From Rutidosis leptorrhynchoides (lineage: Eukaryota > Streptophyta > Magnoliopsida > Asterales > Asteraceae), in contig NC_092337.1 of the NCBI RefSeq assembly GCF_046630445.1, positions 368,484,001 through 368,548,000 of the forward strand: 64,000 nucleotides of DNA, in the 5' to 3' direction. The notes beneath the pieces were generated by a model. The model did no database searches. It had not been told where the DNA came from and was given only the letters and a program-made list of their open reading frames with translations. Shown one piece after another: positions 11,765 through 23,134 of this stretch; position 1 is the first letter of the stretch, and every line of letters starts with the position of its first letter. Position numbers and translations under genes: made by a program.

Positions 11765-11803
11765 GTGCGCCACGCGCATCACCTCAGGGTGCGCGGCGCG
11801 CAC
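11765..11803. repeat. Pair of GC-rich near-palindromes in B LTR
   Basis: GTGCGCCACGCGCAT (11765-11779) and GTGCGCGGCGCGCAC (11789-11803) are two related near-palindromes about 24 bp apart. A similar pair, GTGCGCGGCGCGCTC and GTGCGCGGCGCGCAC, lies at 13623-13637 and 13646-13660, about 23 bp apart. Both pairs recur in the other LTR (near 18643 and 20498). They are CpG-dense islands in an otherwise AT-rich LTR. Confidence 0.85.
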
Positions 11804-12427
11804 AGGCCTATTTTCAATTCTGTCCAAATTTTCAATTTTTCGAATAAAGATCTCCCACTTCCCGACATATTTAGACGAAACGCTTTACACAACATGTTCT
11901 AATATGAAAAACTCATACGATTCAAACATACACGAGTTTTACAAAACGGGGCCCACATCGGCCGTTTTACGAGTTTCATACGAAAGTCCGAGTTTCGACC
12001 ACACTAGTTTAAATTCCAAATGATACTATGAGCATGGTGTTTGGGGTTAAACTACCCATATCTTGGTCATACTCCAAAAGCTATCACATCCCAAAAGCGT
12101 CCCCTAAACAACAAGCGGGATCTCTAATCCAATCGAAGGCCCTTACCTTTGTCGACGCCGGAGCCTATAAAAAGATAAACAACGATAGGGTAAGCAAAGC
12201 TTAGTGAATGCAATAATTATACCCATATATATATATATATAACATACCTACTTGCAATCACTTACACATATACCGCATACACGCTAGCAATACAATTAGC
12301 ATACCATCTCAAGTACAAAGCTAATAATCTCCAACAAATCGCTACTAGCGAATCAATAACATATAATCGACATAATATAATATGCTACAAAACAAAATAC
12401 ACAACCATGGTTAACCATTCTCGCGTC

Positions 12428-12730
12428 ATGGTGCTACCGGCTCTTTGGTTCACACCATACGCATTTGTCATGATGCTACCGGCTCTTTGGTTCACATCAC
12501 AACTCGAGTCATACTCACGCTAGAGTGCTACCGGCTCTTTGGTTCACACTCTAACAACGCTAAGGTGCTACCGGCTTTTTGGTTCACACCCTAACAAATC
12601 GTGCTATAGCGCTACCGGCTCTTTGGTTCACACTATAACACACGTACTATGAAGCTACCGGCTCTTTGGTTCACATCATAGCACGCTCGCACATACTATG
12701 GCACTACCGGCTCTTTGGTTCATACCATAG
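12428..12730. repeat. Array of seven hairpin units with constant loop (B 3' LTR)
   Basis: The 19-base segment CTACCGGCTCTTTGGTTCA recurs seven times (one copy has one changed base) at about 40-60 bp spacing. Each copy is bracketed by short arms complementary to each other but different from unit to unit: ATGGTG/CACCAT, TGATG/CATCA, TAGAGTG/CACTCTA, TAAGGTG/CACCCTA, TATAGCG/CACTATA, CTATGAAG/CATCATAG, CTATGGCA/TACCATAG. The first three stems are perfect and the other four have one mismatch each. The pattern suggests selection or copying of a structure rather than of the stem sequence. Confidence 0.85.
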
Positions 12731-13756
12731 CATACAAATAAATACCTTACATACATATGCATATAATCATTCCACTCACCTTAACGATTTGGTGACGATT
12801 TATACCTCCACAAGCTTCAAAGCAAGGTACCTAATAATATAAGTACTCGATCAACAAACAAACTTGTTGGACTAAATACCAACACTTCACTCATGTGCAT
12901 TTAATGACTTAAATGCATTAAATGCCCCATTTTCACCAAAACCGCCCTTTAGGGGTCAAGACCATCATTAATCACTTAAAAGCTAGTGATTAAGGTCCAA
13001 CAACACTAACCATTACACAATTAGGGTATTTCATACCCATATTTCCCAATTAGGTCAATCATTAGCCCTTTGACTAATTTAAAGTCAACATACCCATTTC
13101 GGGTTATCTACTAACCCATCTAACACCCATTTACTAATTAACTAGGTGTGCTAGTAATTAACTAACCAATTAGGACTCATAAACATCAATTACCACTTTG
13201 AAACCCTAGGTTAGTTACCAATGAGTCTTCATGACTCCATCTTACCCAAGAACACCCAAAATCACCAAATATGGGTTTTATGTTCTTCATTTACCCAAAC
13301 CCTAACCCTTACACAAAATCAAAGTAAGGAAATTAAAGTTAGAACATACCACTACAACCACAACGGAGCTAGAGAGGGGATGAACAACTTTAATACCCGC
13401 ACTTTGGTCCGAGAACAACTTCTTCCCCTTAGATTTAAGCTTTCTCACTCAAGAATCACACTCTCACTCTAAAATTTAAGTAAAGGGGATAAGGTTGTTG
13501 ATAATGGAGTTAATGATACTCCACAACTGACCAACTGGCCTTTAACTCGTCCACAAGTGAAATTACCAAATTGCCCATCAAAATATCTCATTAAAACAGC
13601 AAAAACCCGGCTACAGTAAGGAGTGCGCGGCGCGCTCCCTTTGGTGTGCGCGGCGCGCACTAAGCTCAGATTGCTCTCAGACTTCTGTTTAACTGCACAA
13701 TCATTCCCACACTTTATGTACTCTATATACTCTGCTGTACAATGAAGATTAGGGTC

Positions 13757-16700
13757 TTACAACTCTCCCCCACTTGAATCGGAGCGCGTCCTCGCGATCC
13801 AAGCCGCATGACAAGAGGGAAGATAAACCAACACGAATTCTTCGGGCTCCCAAGTAAACTCGGAACCCTTACTACGACACCATTGAACTTTAAAAGTCCT
13901 AACCTCTTTATGCCTCAACCTTTTGACCTTCTCATCGAGTATGGCAATCGGCTCCTCAATATATTCTAACTTATTGTTTAGCTCAATTTCGTCTAACGGC
14001 ACCCATGATGAATCATCCGCAAGACACTTACGGAGATGGGAAACATGAAATGTATTATGAATCCCCGCAAGCTCTTCGGGTAATTCCAAACAATACGCGA
14101 CTTCACCAACACGAGCTAAAACCTTAAATGGCCCAATAAACCGAGGAGCTAACTTTCCCCGTTTTCGAAACCGAATATCACCTTTCCATGGCGAAACCTT
14201 AAGCATCACCATGTCACCTTCTTGAAATTCGATCATTCGCCTACGTTTGTCGGCATACGACTTTTGTCTATCTTGAGCCTTTTTCAAATGATCCCGAATC
14301 ATATCAATCTTGCTATTCGTTTCTAAGACCAAATCGGTACTCCCGATTTCCTTTTGGCCAATTTCACCCCAACAAATCGGAGTTCGACACCTCCGCCCAT
14401 AAAGCATCTCGTAAGGTGGCATCCCGATACTAGTATGATAACTATTATTGTAAGAGAATTCCACCAAAGGTAAGTGCTCATCCCAACTACCACCGAAATC
14501 AATAATACACGCCCGCAACATGTCCTCCAATGTTTGATTCGTACGTTCGGTTTGACCGTCCGTTTGAGGATGATACGCCGTGCTCAATTTCAATTGTGTA
14601 CCCATATCCTCATGAAACTTTTCCCAAAATCGAGATGTAAAACGAGTATCTCGATCCGAAATAATAGATATAGGATCCCCATGTCGAGCGACTACTTCTT
14701 TGATAAACAATTTAGCCAAAGTCTCTGATGATATTGCTTCCCGAATGGGAAGAAACAAGCCACTTTTCGTCAATCGATCAACTATCACCCAAATCGGATC
14801 AAATTGGGTTCTCGCCGTTTTAGGTAACTTTGTGATGAAATCCATGGTAATGTGCTCCCATTTCCATTTCGGGATTTCTAACGGTTGTAACTTACCATAC
14901 GGATTTGGTGCTCGGCCTTAACTTGCAAACACGTGACGCATTGCTCAACATACTTTACAACATCACGTTTCATGCCCGGCCACCAATAATCTTTTCTCAA
15001 ATCAAGATACATTTTCGTCGCGCCCGGATGAATGGAATACTTTGACTTATGTGCTTCATCAAGTAGCACTCGTCGATAATCCCCCATCTTAGGCACCCAC
15101 ACTCTTCCTTGAAAAGACAACAAACCACGTGAACCCATAGTAATAAATTACGATTGCCCCACAATTCGTTCCGCATGCTTGTTGTGAACGTAAGCTTCAA
15201 TTTGAATCACACCAAGTTTTTCAAGAAAATCGTTAGTAATAATCATACGTAACAATCCCAATCGTAATGCCGGGTGATGACTCTTTCGACTTAACGCATC
15301 CGCGACCACATTCGCCTTGCCCGGATGATAAAGTATCTCACAATCGTAGTCTTTCACCACATACATCCATCTACGTTGACGATAATTCAAATCTCTTTGA
15401 TCAAAAAGATGTTTCAAACTCTTGTGATCCGAATAAATTGTACACTTGACACCATACAAGTAATGGCGCCAAATTTTTAACGCATGAACAACCGCCGCCA
15501 ACTCAAGATCATGAGTCGGATATCTCGTCTCGTGTTCCTTTAATTGTCGAGAGGCATAAGCGATGAATTTACCTCTTTGCATTAGAACACACCCGAGCCC
15601 ATTTAAAGAAGCATCACAATAAACCGTCATGTCTTCCACACCTTCTGGCAACACTAACACCGGAGCTTGACATAACTTCTCTTTTAACAATCGAAAAGCA
15701 ATTTCTTGCTCGTTCTCCCAATTAAAACTCGCATTCTTTCTCGTTAACTTCGTCAATGGAGAAGCGATCTTAGAAAAGTCTTGGATAAAACGACGATAAT
15801 AACCGGCCAATCCGAGAAAACTTCGGATTTCCGTAGGCGTAGTCGGTCGTCCCCAACTCTTTACCGTCTCTATCTTCCCCGGATCTACTTGAATACCATT
15901 TTTGTTCACAATGTGGCCAAGGAACTGAACTTCCCTTAGCCAAAATTCACATTTGGAGAATTTAGCATACAACTTCTCCTTCCGCAACGTCTTTAACACA
16001 CTCCGCAAATGATGTTCTTGTTCCTTCATACTCTTCGAATAGACAAGTATGTCGTCAATGAACACAATTACCGACTTGTCCAACATAGGTTGGCACACTC
16101 GGTTCATAAGATCCATGAATGCCGCCGGTGCATTCGTAAGACCAAAAGGCATAACTACGAATTCAAAATGCCCATAACTCGTTCGAAAAGCCGTTTTCTC
16201 GATTTCTTCCTCACGGACCCGCATTTGGTGATAGCCGGACCGTAGGTCAATTTTAGAGAAATACGTTGCACCTTGGAGTTGGTCAAACAAATCGTCAATC
16301 CTAGGCAATGTATAACGATTCTTGATCGTCACTTTATTCAACTCCCGGTAATCGATGCACATCCGCATACTACCATCCTTCTTCTTCACAAATAAAACCG
16401 GAGCGCCCCATGGCGAAGCACTCGGTCGAATGAAACCCTTCTCAAGCAACTCTTGGGTTTGATTTAACAACTCTTGCATTTCCGTTGGTGCTAAACGATA
16501 AGGAGTTTTAGCAATGGGGGTAGCCCCCGGAACCAACTCAATGCGAAATTCAACTTGTCTTTCCGCCGGAACACCCGGTAACTCATCCGGAAAAACGTCT
16601 TCAAGTTCATTCACCACCAGAATTTCACGAATGGGTGGTGGCTCATCACGAGTATCAACAACATGGGCAAGAAAAGCCATGCCACTACCAACCATAAAAC

Positions 16701-17310
16701 GACTTGCCCGTGCAAAAGTGCATATCGGCACAAGTCTTCTTCGTTTATATCCATGAATAATTAACTCTCCCCCACTAAGGGTCTTCACTCGAATAGATTT
16801 TTCATGGCATGCATTATCGGCTCTATTATGATCGAGCCAATCCATACCAACAACGATATCAAAATCACCCAAAGTCATCGGGATGAGGTCGATTTCAAAG
16901 TTTTCGACACCAAACACAACATTACAATTTTTACACACATCAACCACTAGCACCGTCTTGCCATCCGCTATTTCAACTTCTACCGGACGACTTAACTTAG
17001 TTAACGGTTTATTAAGTTTAGGCACAAATTTTGGTGACACAAACGACAAGTTTGCACCACTATCAAAGAGTATCCTTGCCGGATTTGAATCAACAATGAA
17101 AGTACCTGAGACAACATCGCTAGATTGCTTGGCCTCCTCATTGGTCATCAAATAATTTCGACCCCTAGCCGTACCCGCCGCCTTCTCTAATCGCTTAACA
17201 TTATCGTTGCGCAATTCGGGACACTCCGGCCTCTTGTGCCCCTCTTTGTTACAATTAAAACAAACGATTTTGTTGGAAGATGAGTTCGTACAATCACGGG
17301 CCAAGTGCCC
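13757..17310 (-). pseudogene. Element B pol: PR-RT-RNase H-integrase-chromodomain
   Basis: The minus strand continues the gag frame after a TAA at 17311-17313. Visible in order: second zinc knuckle [14 protein letters not shown]; retropepsin [14 protein letters not shown] with [19 protein letters not shown] and the catalytic [12 protein letters not shown]; RNase H with [15 protein letters not shown]; integrase with an HHCC zinc domain (YWWPGMKRDVVKYVEQCVTC) and DDE residues in [19 protein letters not shown] and QTDGQTERTNQ; and a tail KVQWCRSKGSEFTWEPEE typical of chromoviral integrases. Defects are an in-frame TAA at 15148-15150 and a one-base loss near 14905 (after KAEHQ) that shifts frame. 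The stop codon of pol lies inside the first bases of the 3' LTR, so the polypurine tract is translated. Confidence 0.92.
13762..13775 (-). promoter_or_regulatory. Element B polypurine tract
   Basis: AAGTGGGGGAGAGT on the minus strand lies directly before the 3' LTR start TGTAAGACCC. This is the expected site for plus-strand cDNA priming. Confidence 0.85.
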
Positions 17311-18198
17311 TTATCGACCACAATTGTAGCACGTGGGCCCAAAACTCTTAGAAGCCCCCTTTTTCGCACTACCGACGCTCTCAGTCACACTCTTGTTCTT
17401 CTTGTTCGAGTGGATAGTAGCTTCAAATTTTCGTTTGCCAAAGGTGAAGTCACTCTTTCTTGGAGCAAGCGACTCAAAACCCTTAGCGATGTCAAATAGC
17501 TCATCAAAAATCTTCGCCGAATTCCTACTAATCCTTTCTTGATAGTTATCATTCAAGGTTCGGTAGAAATCTTCTTTCAACATGTGATCGTTCCCGTCAT
17601 ACTCCGGGCAAAATTGGGTCTTTGATAAGAAAGTGGACTTGAGAGTGTTCAAATCCATTGACCCTTGCCTTAAAGTACGTAACTCATCCTTAAGCTTTGA
17701 AAGATCGGCCGAAGTTCGGTACTCCCTGAAAAATTCCTCTTTAAACTCGTCCCACGTCAAACTCATACTTTGTTCTTCGCCATAAAGTCGGATTTTCGCA
17801 TCCCACCACAACTTGGCATCACCCCTCATCATGCTACTACCAAACCTCGTCTTTTTATCGAGAGGGCACTCACTAGTACGGAAAGCCCCCTCCATATCGG
17901 AGATCCATCGAGCACTCTTTAGAGGGTCTCGTTCACCTTCAAAGGTGGGAGGTTGAGCATCTTTGAAGTTTTTATAGTGGAAGTCTCGTCTTCCCGCTTT
18001 ATCCTCTTTAAGAACAATCTTAACTTGTTCCTTGACTAGATTGACTACTTGCTCGTCAATCGAATCCAAGAACATCTTCTTAACATCCTCTAAGAAGGCC
18101 TCATGACGCCTTTGCATAATGGCCTCAACCTTGGCCGTAAACTCAGCATCCTCGCTCGAACCCCCTTCATTTGTCTCGGGTCCGTTTCTCGTCTTCAT
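17311..18198 (-). pseudogene. Element B gag, 295 codons, nonsense in the zinc knuckle
   Basis: It starts at ATG 18198 (MKTRNGPETNEGG) and encodes a capsid-type gag: PPTFEGERDPLKSARWISDM, then GDAKLWWDAK, then WDEFKEEFFREY, a pattern typical of plant gypsy gag. It ends at a TAA inside the first CCHC knuckle (CYNCGR, stop, GHLxRDC). The downstream pol lies in exactly the same frame, so the ancestral gene was a single gag-pol ORF and this stop is a mutation. gag would form the capsid and package the element RNA. Confidence 0.9.
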
Positions 18199-18567
18199 AC
18201 TATAAAACGGAAAAGGTTAAGCAACGAACGAGAAAACTTAACACATATGTATATACATATACACCACACTACCCCATCCTGCTCAACAATCATCGTACAT
18301 CACTTGTTTGACACGATTTGAACTCGTAACAATGGTAGCTAATCATTGTTACGCGAGCACGTCGCATTAACTTGCTAGTACAACGTCTATCTTGCTTGAT
18401 GATTGCTAACACAACACAAAACAATTAGCGCAAGGTTAGTTCACATAAACCTAAGCACTAATCAACTCCCGGTCCGACCCGTCTCCTACAAGTCCTGCGT
18501 AAAGTGCATACACAAATAAATCTAAGTCTAGGCACCTATCTCAAGTCGCCTAAATCCCTTAGACCAT

Positions 18568-18579
18568 GCTCTGATACCA
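18568..18579 (-). promoter_or_regulatory. Element B primer-binding site (initiator Met tRNA)
   Basis: On the minus strand TGGTATCAGAGC occurs two bases after the 5' LTR end (…GTCGTTACA). It is complementary to the 3' end of the plant initiator methionine tRNA, the usual primer for chromoviruses. Confidence 0.9.
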
Positions 18580-18581
18580 CT

Positions 18582-20636
18582 TGTAACGACCTAACCCAAT
18601 ATACAATCGAACACGCATAAAATAAATTTTTTTTACAGGGGAGTGCGCCACGCACACCACGTCAGGGTGCGCGGCGCGCACAGGCCTATTTTCAGTTCTG
18701 TCCAAATTTTCAATTTTTCGAATAAAGATCTCCCACTTCCCGACATATTTAGACGAAACGCTTTACACAACATGTTCTAATATGAAAAACTCATACGATT
18801 CAAACATAAAACGAGTTTTACAAAACGGGGCCCACATCGGCCGTTTTACGAGTTTCATACGAAAGTCCGAGTTTCGACCACACTAGTTTAAATTCCAAAC
18901 GACACTATGAGCATGGTGTTTGGGGTTAAACTACCCATATCTTGGTCATACTCCAAAAGCTATCACATCCCAAAAGCGTCCCCTAAACAACAAGCGGGAT
19001 CTCTAATCCAATCGAAGGCCCTTACCTTTGTCGACGCCGGAGCCTATAAAAAGATAAACAACGAGAGGGTAAGCAAAGCTTAGTGAATGCAATAATTATA
19101 CCCATATATATATATAACATACCTACTTGCAATCACTTACACATATACCGTAAACACGCTAGCAATACAATTAGCATACCATCTCAAGTACAAAGCTAAT
19201 AATCTCCAACAAATCGCTACTAGCGTAATCAATAACATATAATCGACATAATATAATATGCTACAAAACAAAATACACAACCATGGTTAACCATTCTCGC
19301 GTCATGGTGCTACCGGCTCTTTGGTTCACACCATATGCATTTGTCATGATGCTACCGGCTCTTTGGTTCACATCACAACTCGAGTCATACTCATGCTAGA
19401 GTGCTACCGGCTCTTTGGTTCACACTCTAACAACGTTAAGGTGCTACCGGCTCTTTGGTTCACACCCTAACAAATCGTGCTATAGCGCTACCGGCTCTTT
19501 GGTTCACACTATAACACACGTACTATGAAGCTACCGGCTCTTTGGTTCACATCATAGCACGCTCGCACATACTATGGCACTACCGGCTCTTTGGTTCATA
19601 CCATAGCATACAAATAAATACCTTACATACATATGCATATAATCATTCCACTCACCTTAACGATTTGGTGACGATTTATACCTCCACAAGCTTCAAAGCA
19701 AGGTACCTAATAATATAAGTACTCGATCAACAAACAAACTTGTTGGACTAATACCAACACTTCACTCATGTGTATTTAATGACTTAAATGCATTAAATGC
19801 CCCATTTTCACCAAAACCGCCCTTTAGGGGTCAAGACCATCATTAATCACTTAAAAGCTAGTGATTAAGGTCCAACAACACTAACCATTACACAATTAGG
19901 GTATTTCATACCCATATTTCCCAATTAGGTCAATCATTAGCCCTTTGACTAATTTAAAGTCAACATACCCATTTCGGGTTATCTACTAACCCATCTAACA
20001 CCCATTTACTAATTAACTAGGTGTGATAGTAATTAACTAACCAATTAGGACTCATAAACATCAATTACCACTTTGAAACCCTAGGTTAGTTACCAATGAG
20101 TCTTCATGACTCCATCTTACCCAAGAACACCCAAAATCACCAAATATGGGTTTTATGTTCTTCATTTACCCAAACCCTAACCCTTACACAAAATCAAAGT
20201 AAGGAAATTAAAGTTAGAACATACCACTACAACCACAACGGAGCTAGAGAGGGGATGAACAACTTTAATACCCGCACTTTAGTCCGAGAACAACTTCTTC
20301 CCCTTAGATTTAAGCTTTCTCACTCAAGAATCACACTCTCACTCTAAAATTTAAGTAAAGGGGATAAGGTTGTTGATAATGGAGTTAATGATACTCCACA
20401 ACTGACCAACTGGCCTTTAACTCGTCCACAAGTGAAATTACCAAATTGCCCATCAAAATATCTCATTAAAATAGCAAAAACCCGGCTACAGTAGGGAGTG
20501 CGCGGCGCGCTCCCTTTGGTGTGCGCGTCGCGCACTAAGCTCAGATTGCTCTCTGACTTCTGTTTAACTGCACAATCATTCCCACACTTTATGTACTCTA
20601 TATACTCTGCTGTACAATGAAGATTAGGGTGTTACA
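18582..20636 (-). mobile_element. Element B 5' LTR, 2055 bp
   Basis: This is the partner of 11698-13761, with the same ends and near-identical sequence. Differences are mostly single bases and small length changes in A/T or TA runs. It contains the same hairpin array (19304-19606) and GC-rich palindrome pairs. Confidence 0.92.
19304..19606. repeat. Array of seven hairpin units (B 5' LTR)
   Basis: This is the same array as at 12428-12730, with the same loop and arms. Unit 4 has the standard loop base here, where the other LTR has T. The array was therefore present before the element inserted. Confidence 0.85.
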
Positions 20637-20760
20637 GATTTCCATTCACAATTTGCACACACTTGTTCATTTATTTTCTCTCTAGTCTAAAGCTTGAAAA
20701 TACTTTGTATTTCTTTTCTTCTTTTCCTTCTCATCATCACGAGTTCATCATCATCATTAG

Positions 20761-21206
20761 AAGATCAAGCTTTTTTAGCTTTTGATCTTGATTACATTTT
20801 GTAGATTCAAACATGGATTTGAATCCTTCAAGAACATGGAAGATTCAAGCTTTCTAAATTTGAATCTTCACCTACTTTGTAGATCTAAATCTTTTAGCTT
20901 TAATCTTGTTATTTTGTTATAAAGATTCAAACTTGTGCTTGTAATCTTCATGTATCTTAAAAGATCCAAGCTTTATGCTTCAAGATCTTCAAGAACACTA
21001 AAGATCCAAGCTTTTTTGCTTAGGGTCTCATTATTATGTTAAAGACCTTAGCTTTTTAGCTTATGGTCTCATTACTTTCATTATTTTGTTAAAGATCTTA
21101 GCTTTATAGCTTATGGTCTCATTAATCTTGTAAAGATTCAAGCTTTCTAGCTTTGTAATCTTATAAATTGTGTGAAAAGGATCCAAGCTCTCTAGCTTAG
21201 GGTTCC
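20761..21206. repeat. Array of about eleven AAGCTT-core hairpins (A 5' LTR)
   Basis: Successive 22-30 base units have complementary arms around a core such as AAGCTTTCTAGCTT. Examples are AAGATCAA/TTGATCTT (20761-20789), GATTCAAA/TTTGAATC (20804-20825) and AAGATTCAA/TTGAATCTT (20840-20868). Later units have arms of the AGATCC/GGGTCT and AGACC/GGTCT type with bulges or G-T pairs. The arms change between units while pairing is mostly kept. The same array is in the other LTR at 54578-55022. Confidence 0.75.
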
Positions 21207-22813
21207 ATCACTTTATTTGATTTAGATTATGTTCATATTTGTTTGATTGAAGTAAAGTTTGTAGCTTTAGTTGTAAATAGAACTTGTATTTGTGTTAAGA
21301 CTAAGGATATGATGTAACCTTGGTTCATCATCCATCTAAGACTCTTAAATGAGTTGTGTTCTTACTTGGTCTTAACATATTGTGTGTTGATGGTTGAATC
21401 TTGGTCAAGGTGATACTAAACCATCAATGAGTTGTACACTTGAAACTACAAGCATCATGGATGAGAACCGTGATGAGCATCAAGCACCAAGAACCCCACC
21501 GGAGCACTTGTTTACTGTTTTTCGGGATCTAATAAGATTCCTGGACTTCTGGAAAATTTATTTTCAGTTAGTTCGTTTCGAGTAGATGACTTTTCGTTTA
21601 GGCCTCGACTTAATCCGACATACGGTTTAGGATTTATAGCCCTCCGAATGTCACTACGTCTTTGGAACGTTGTGCTGAAATTTCTGACATACTCGCACTT
21701 AAACCGTCGCCACGGTCAAACGAAGACGAGTTAGGTTCTGAAAATTGGTCAGCGGTTAGAGGACTCATATACGGAGCGATAGCCACTGACTACGCATCTT
21801 TTCGTTTTGTATAGAGGTCGTAGCAGCTGACCGAAGTCAGCCTATTGTTTCGATCTCTATTCTTGTCAAACTTACTTAGCTTTTATGATGATGAATGATG
21901 ATGATGATGACACTTAAACTTAATTTATTCACTTTTAAACTTATTGGGACAACATACTGACCTAGTGACCTTTGACTTAGGTTGACGACCTTTCAGACCG
22001 ACTTACTACCTGCATACGTTTCATATCGACCTTTACTGCTTATTCACTGTGAGTTATAGCTCCCTTTTTACTTATACTATTTTTGGGATGAGAATACATG
22101 CGCTTTTTACCTTTTACTTACTTGACACGAGTACTTAAACTTTACATATGTGTGGGTTATATAACGGCATAAACATTCCCCTTAGCACGGTAACGTTTAA
22201 TCATTGGTTTTGAACCGGTGAACGCGAATATTAGATATGGATCCATAGGGTTTGACATCCCCACTCGGGCTAGTCGCGCTAGCATTTAACGGGTGTTTAA
22301 TACTTCGAGGACATACGCACTCGCCAAGTGTACTTTTAGGGGGTATTACTATTACGTTAAGTAAGTTACCGGGTGCCCACGGACAAGCATATATTTTCCA
22401 TACTGTTTTGAATACGATAACTCGTGGTCTACATTACTTTACTGATTACAAACTATAGCTCACCAACATTCGTGTTGACTTTTAAGCTTGTATTTCTCAG
22501 GTGCTTAGACGATGTTGCTTCCGCTGTTAGACTTGCTATCTTGGTGTTTTAGACTTGCTGTTATGGACCTGCTGTGTTAGATTTCTGCTGCATTACTTAG
22601 AGATGTCTCAATCATGAAAATTTTATCTTGCATTCGTAACTTATGTTATTTTCAAATAATGACTTTGTAACGACCTTTGTGTCACGTTATCTTTTATAAA
22701 CGCTATCTTTTTATGAATGCAAACTGGTTTTCAATCAGCATGTAGAACTTGACCGTGTAAAGATCCTGTTGTTGACAAATCGTACACGATGGTTTTGTAC
22801 GAGGCATCACATT

Positions 22814-22825
22814 TGGTATCAGAGC
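22814..22825 (+). promoter_or_regulatory. Element A primer-binding site (initiator Met tRNA)
   Basis: TGGTATCAGAGC lies two bases after the 5' LTR end (GCATCACA|TT). It is complementary to the initiator methionine tRNA 3' end, as in B. Confidence 0.9.
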
Positions 22826-23134
22826 ATCGGTTGTAGGGAATTAGGTTGCATTAGTGAGTCTTGACTGAGCCGAGTAGGATTCGCTAATAGGACTAATCTA
22901 CAACTTGCTTGTTTAACGATTTCTGCGGAACTTACTGCATGCTACTGCTTACTTTTACTACTATGTGTACTTGCTGTATGCTACTGCATGCTACTATCTG
23001 TTTTCGATTAGATGATACTTTTGTAGGATTTTGTTAATATTTCCATGATATGTACTGCTAGGATGCTGTAGTGCCTAATTACGTGCTTGCTATATGTCTT
23101 ACTGGCATGGAAAAAGTTATTTTTCCTTTTTCAG

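Larger units (their letters stand above)
11698..13761 (-). mobile_element. Element B 3' LTR, 2064 bp
   Basis: On the plus strand it begins TGTAACGACCCAACCC and ends GATTAGGGTCTTACA; the biological orientation is the reverse. It contains a hairpin array (12428-12730) and two pairs of GC-rich near-palindromes. The 83-codon ORF at 13221-13472 is identical in the other LTR (20096-20347) and is repeat sequence, not a supported gene. Confidence 0.92.
11698..20636 (-). mobile_element. Element B: Ty3/gypsy chromovirus, 8.9 kb, nested in the LTR of A
   Basis: It has paired LTRs at 11698-13761 and 18582-20636 and an exact target duplication GATTT (11693-11697 and 20637-20641). On the minus strand the order is 5' LTR, iMet primer site, gag, PR, RT, RNase H, integrase with chromodomain-like tail, polypurine tract, 3' LTR. 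The two LTRs differ at only a few positions per 100 bp by eye, so it is the youngest large insertion here. Coding is interrupted by two nonsense codons and one frameshift, so this copy is probably not autonomous. Confidence 0.92.
11022..22811 (+). mobile_element. Element A 5' LTR, split by element B
   Basis: The LTR consists of 11022-11697 plus 20642-22811, about 2.85 kb after removing B and one target-duplication copy. It starts TGTAACGACCCGAC and ends GAGGCATCACA, directly before the primer-binding site. A TATA-like CTATAAATACTAAGCC lies at 11655-11670. It corresponds along its whole length to the 3' LTR at 53774-56628. The 63-codon ORF starting at 21394 (and 55210 in the other copy) is LTR sequence and is not called as a gene. 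Confidence 0.88.

Noticed and set aside
12428..12730. CRISPR-like look of a short repeat with variable spacers
   Set aside because: The sequence is plant DNA inside an LTR, the variable parts form stems with each other, and no cas genes exist.
13221..13472. 83-codon ORF, identical at 20096-20347
   Set aside because: It lies entirely in the two LTRs of B; identity reflects recent LTR duplication. No domain or coding bias is seen.
21394..21585. 63-codon ORF repeated at 55210-55401
   Set aside because: It is LTR sequence of A in both copies, with no recognisable domain.
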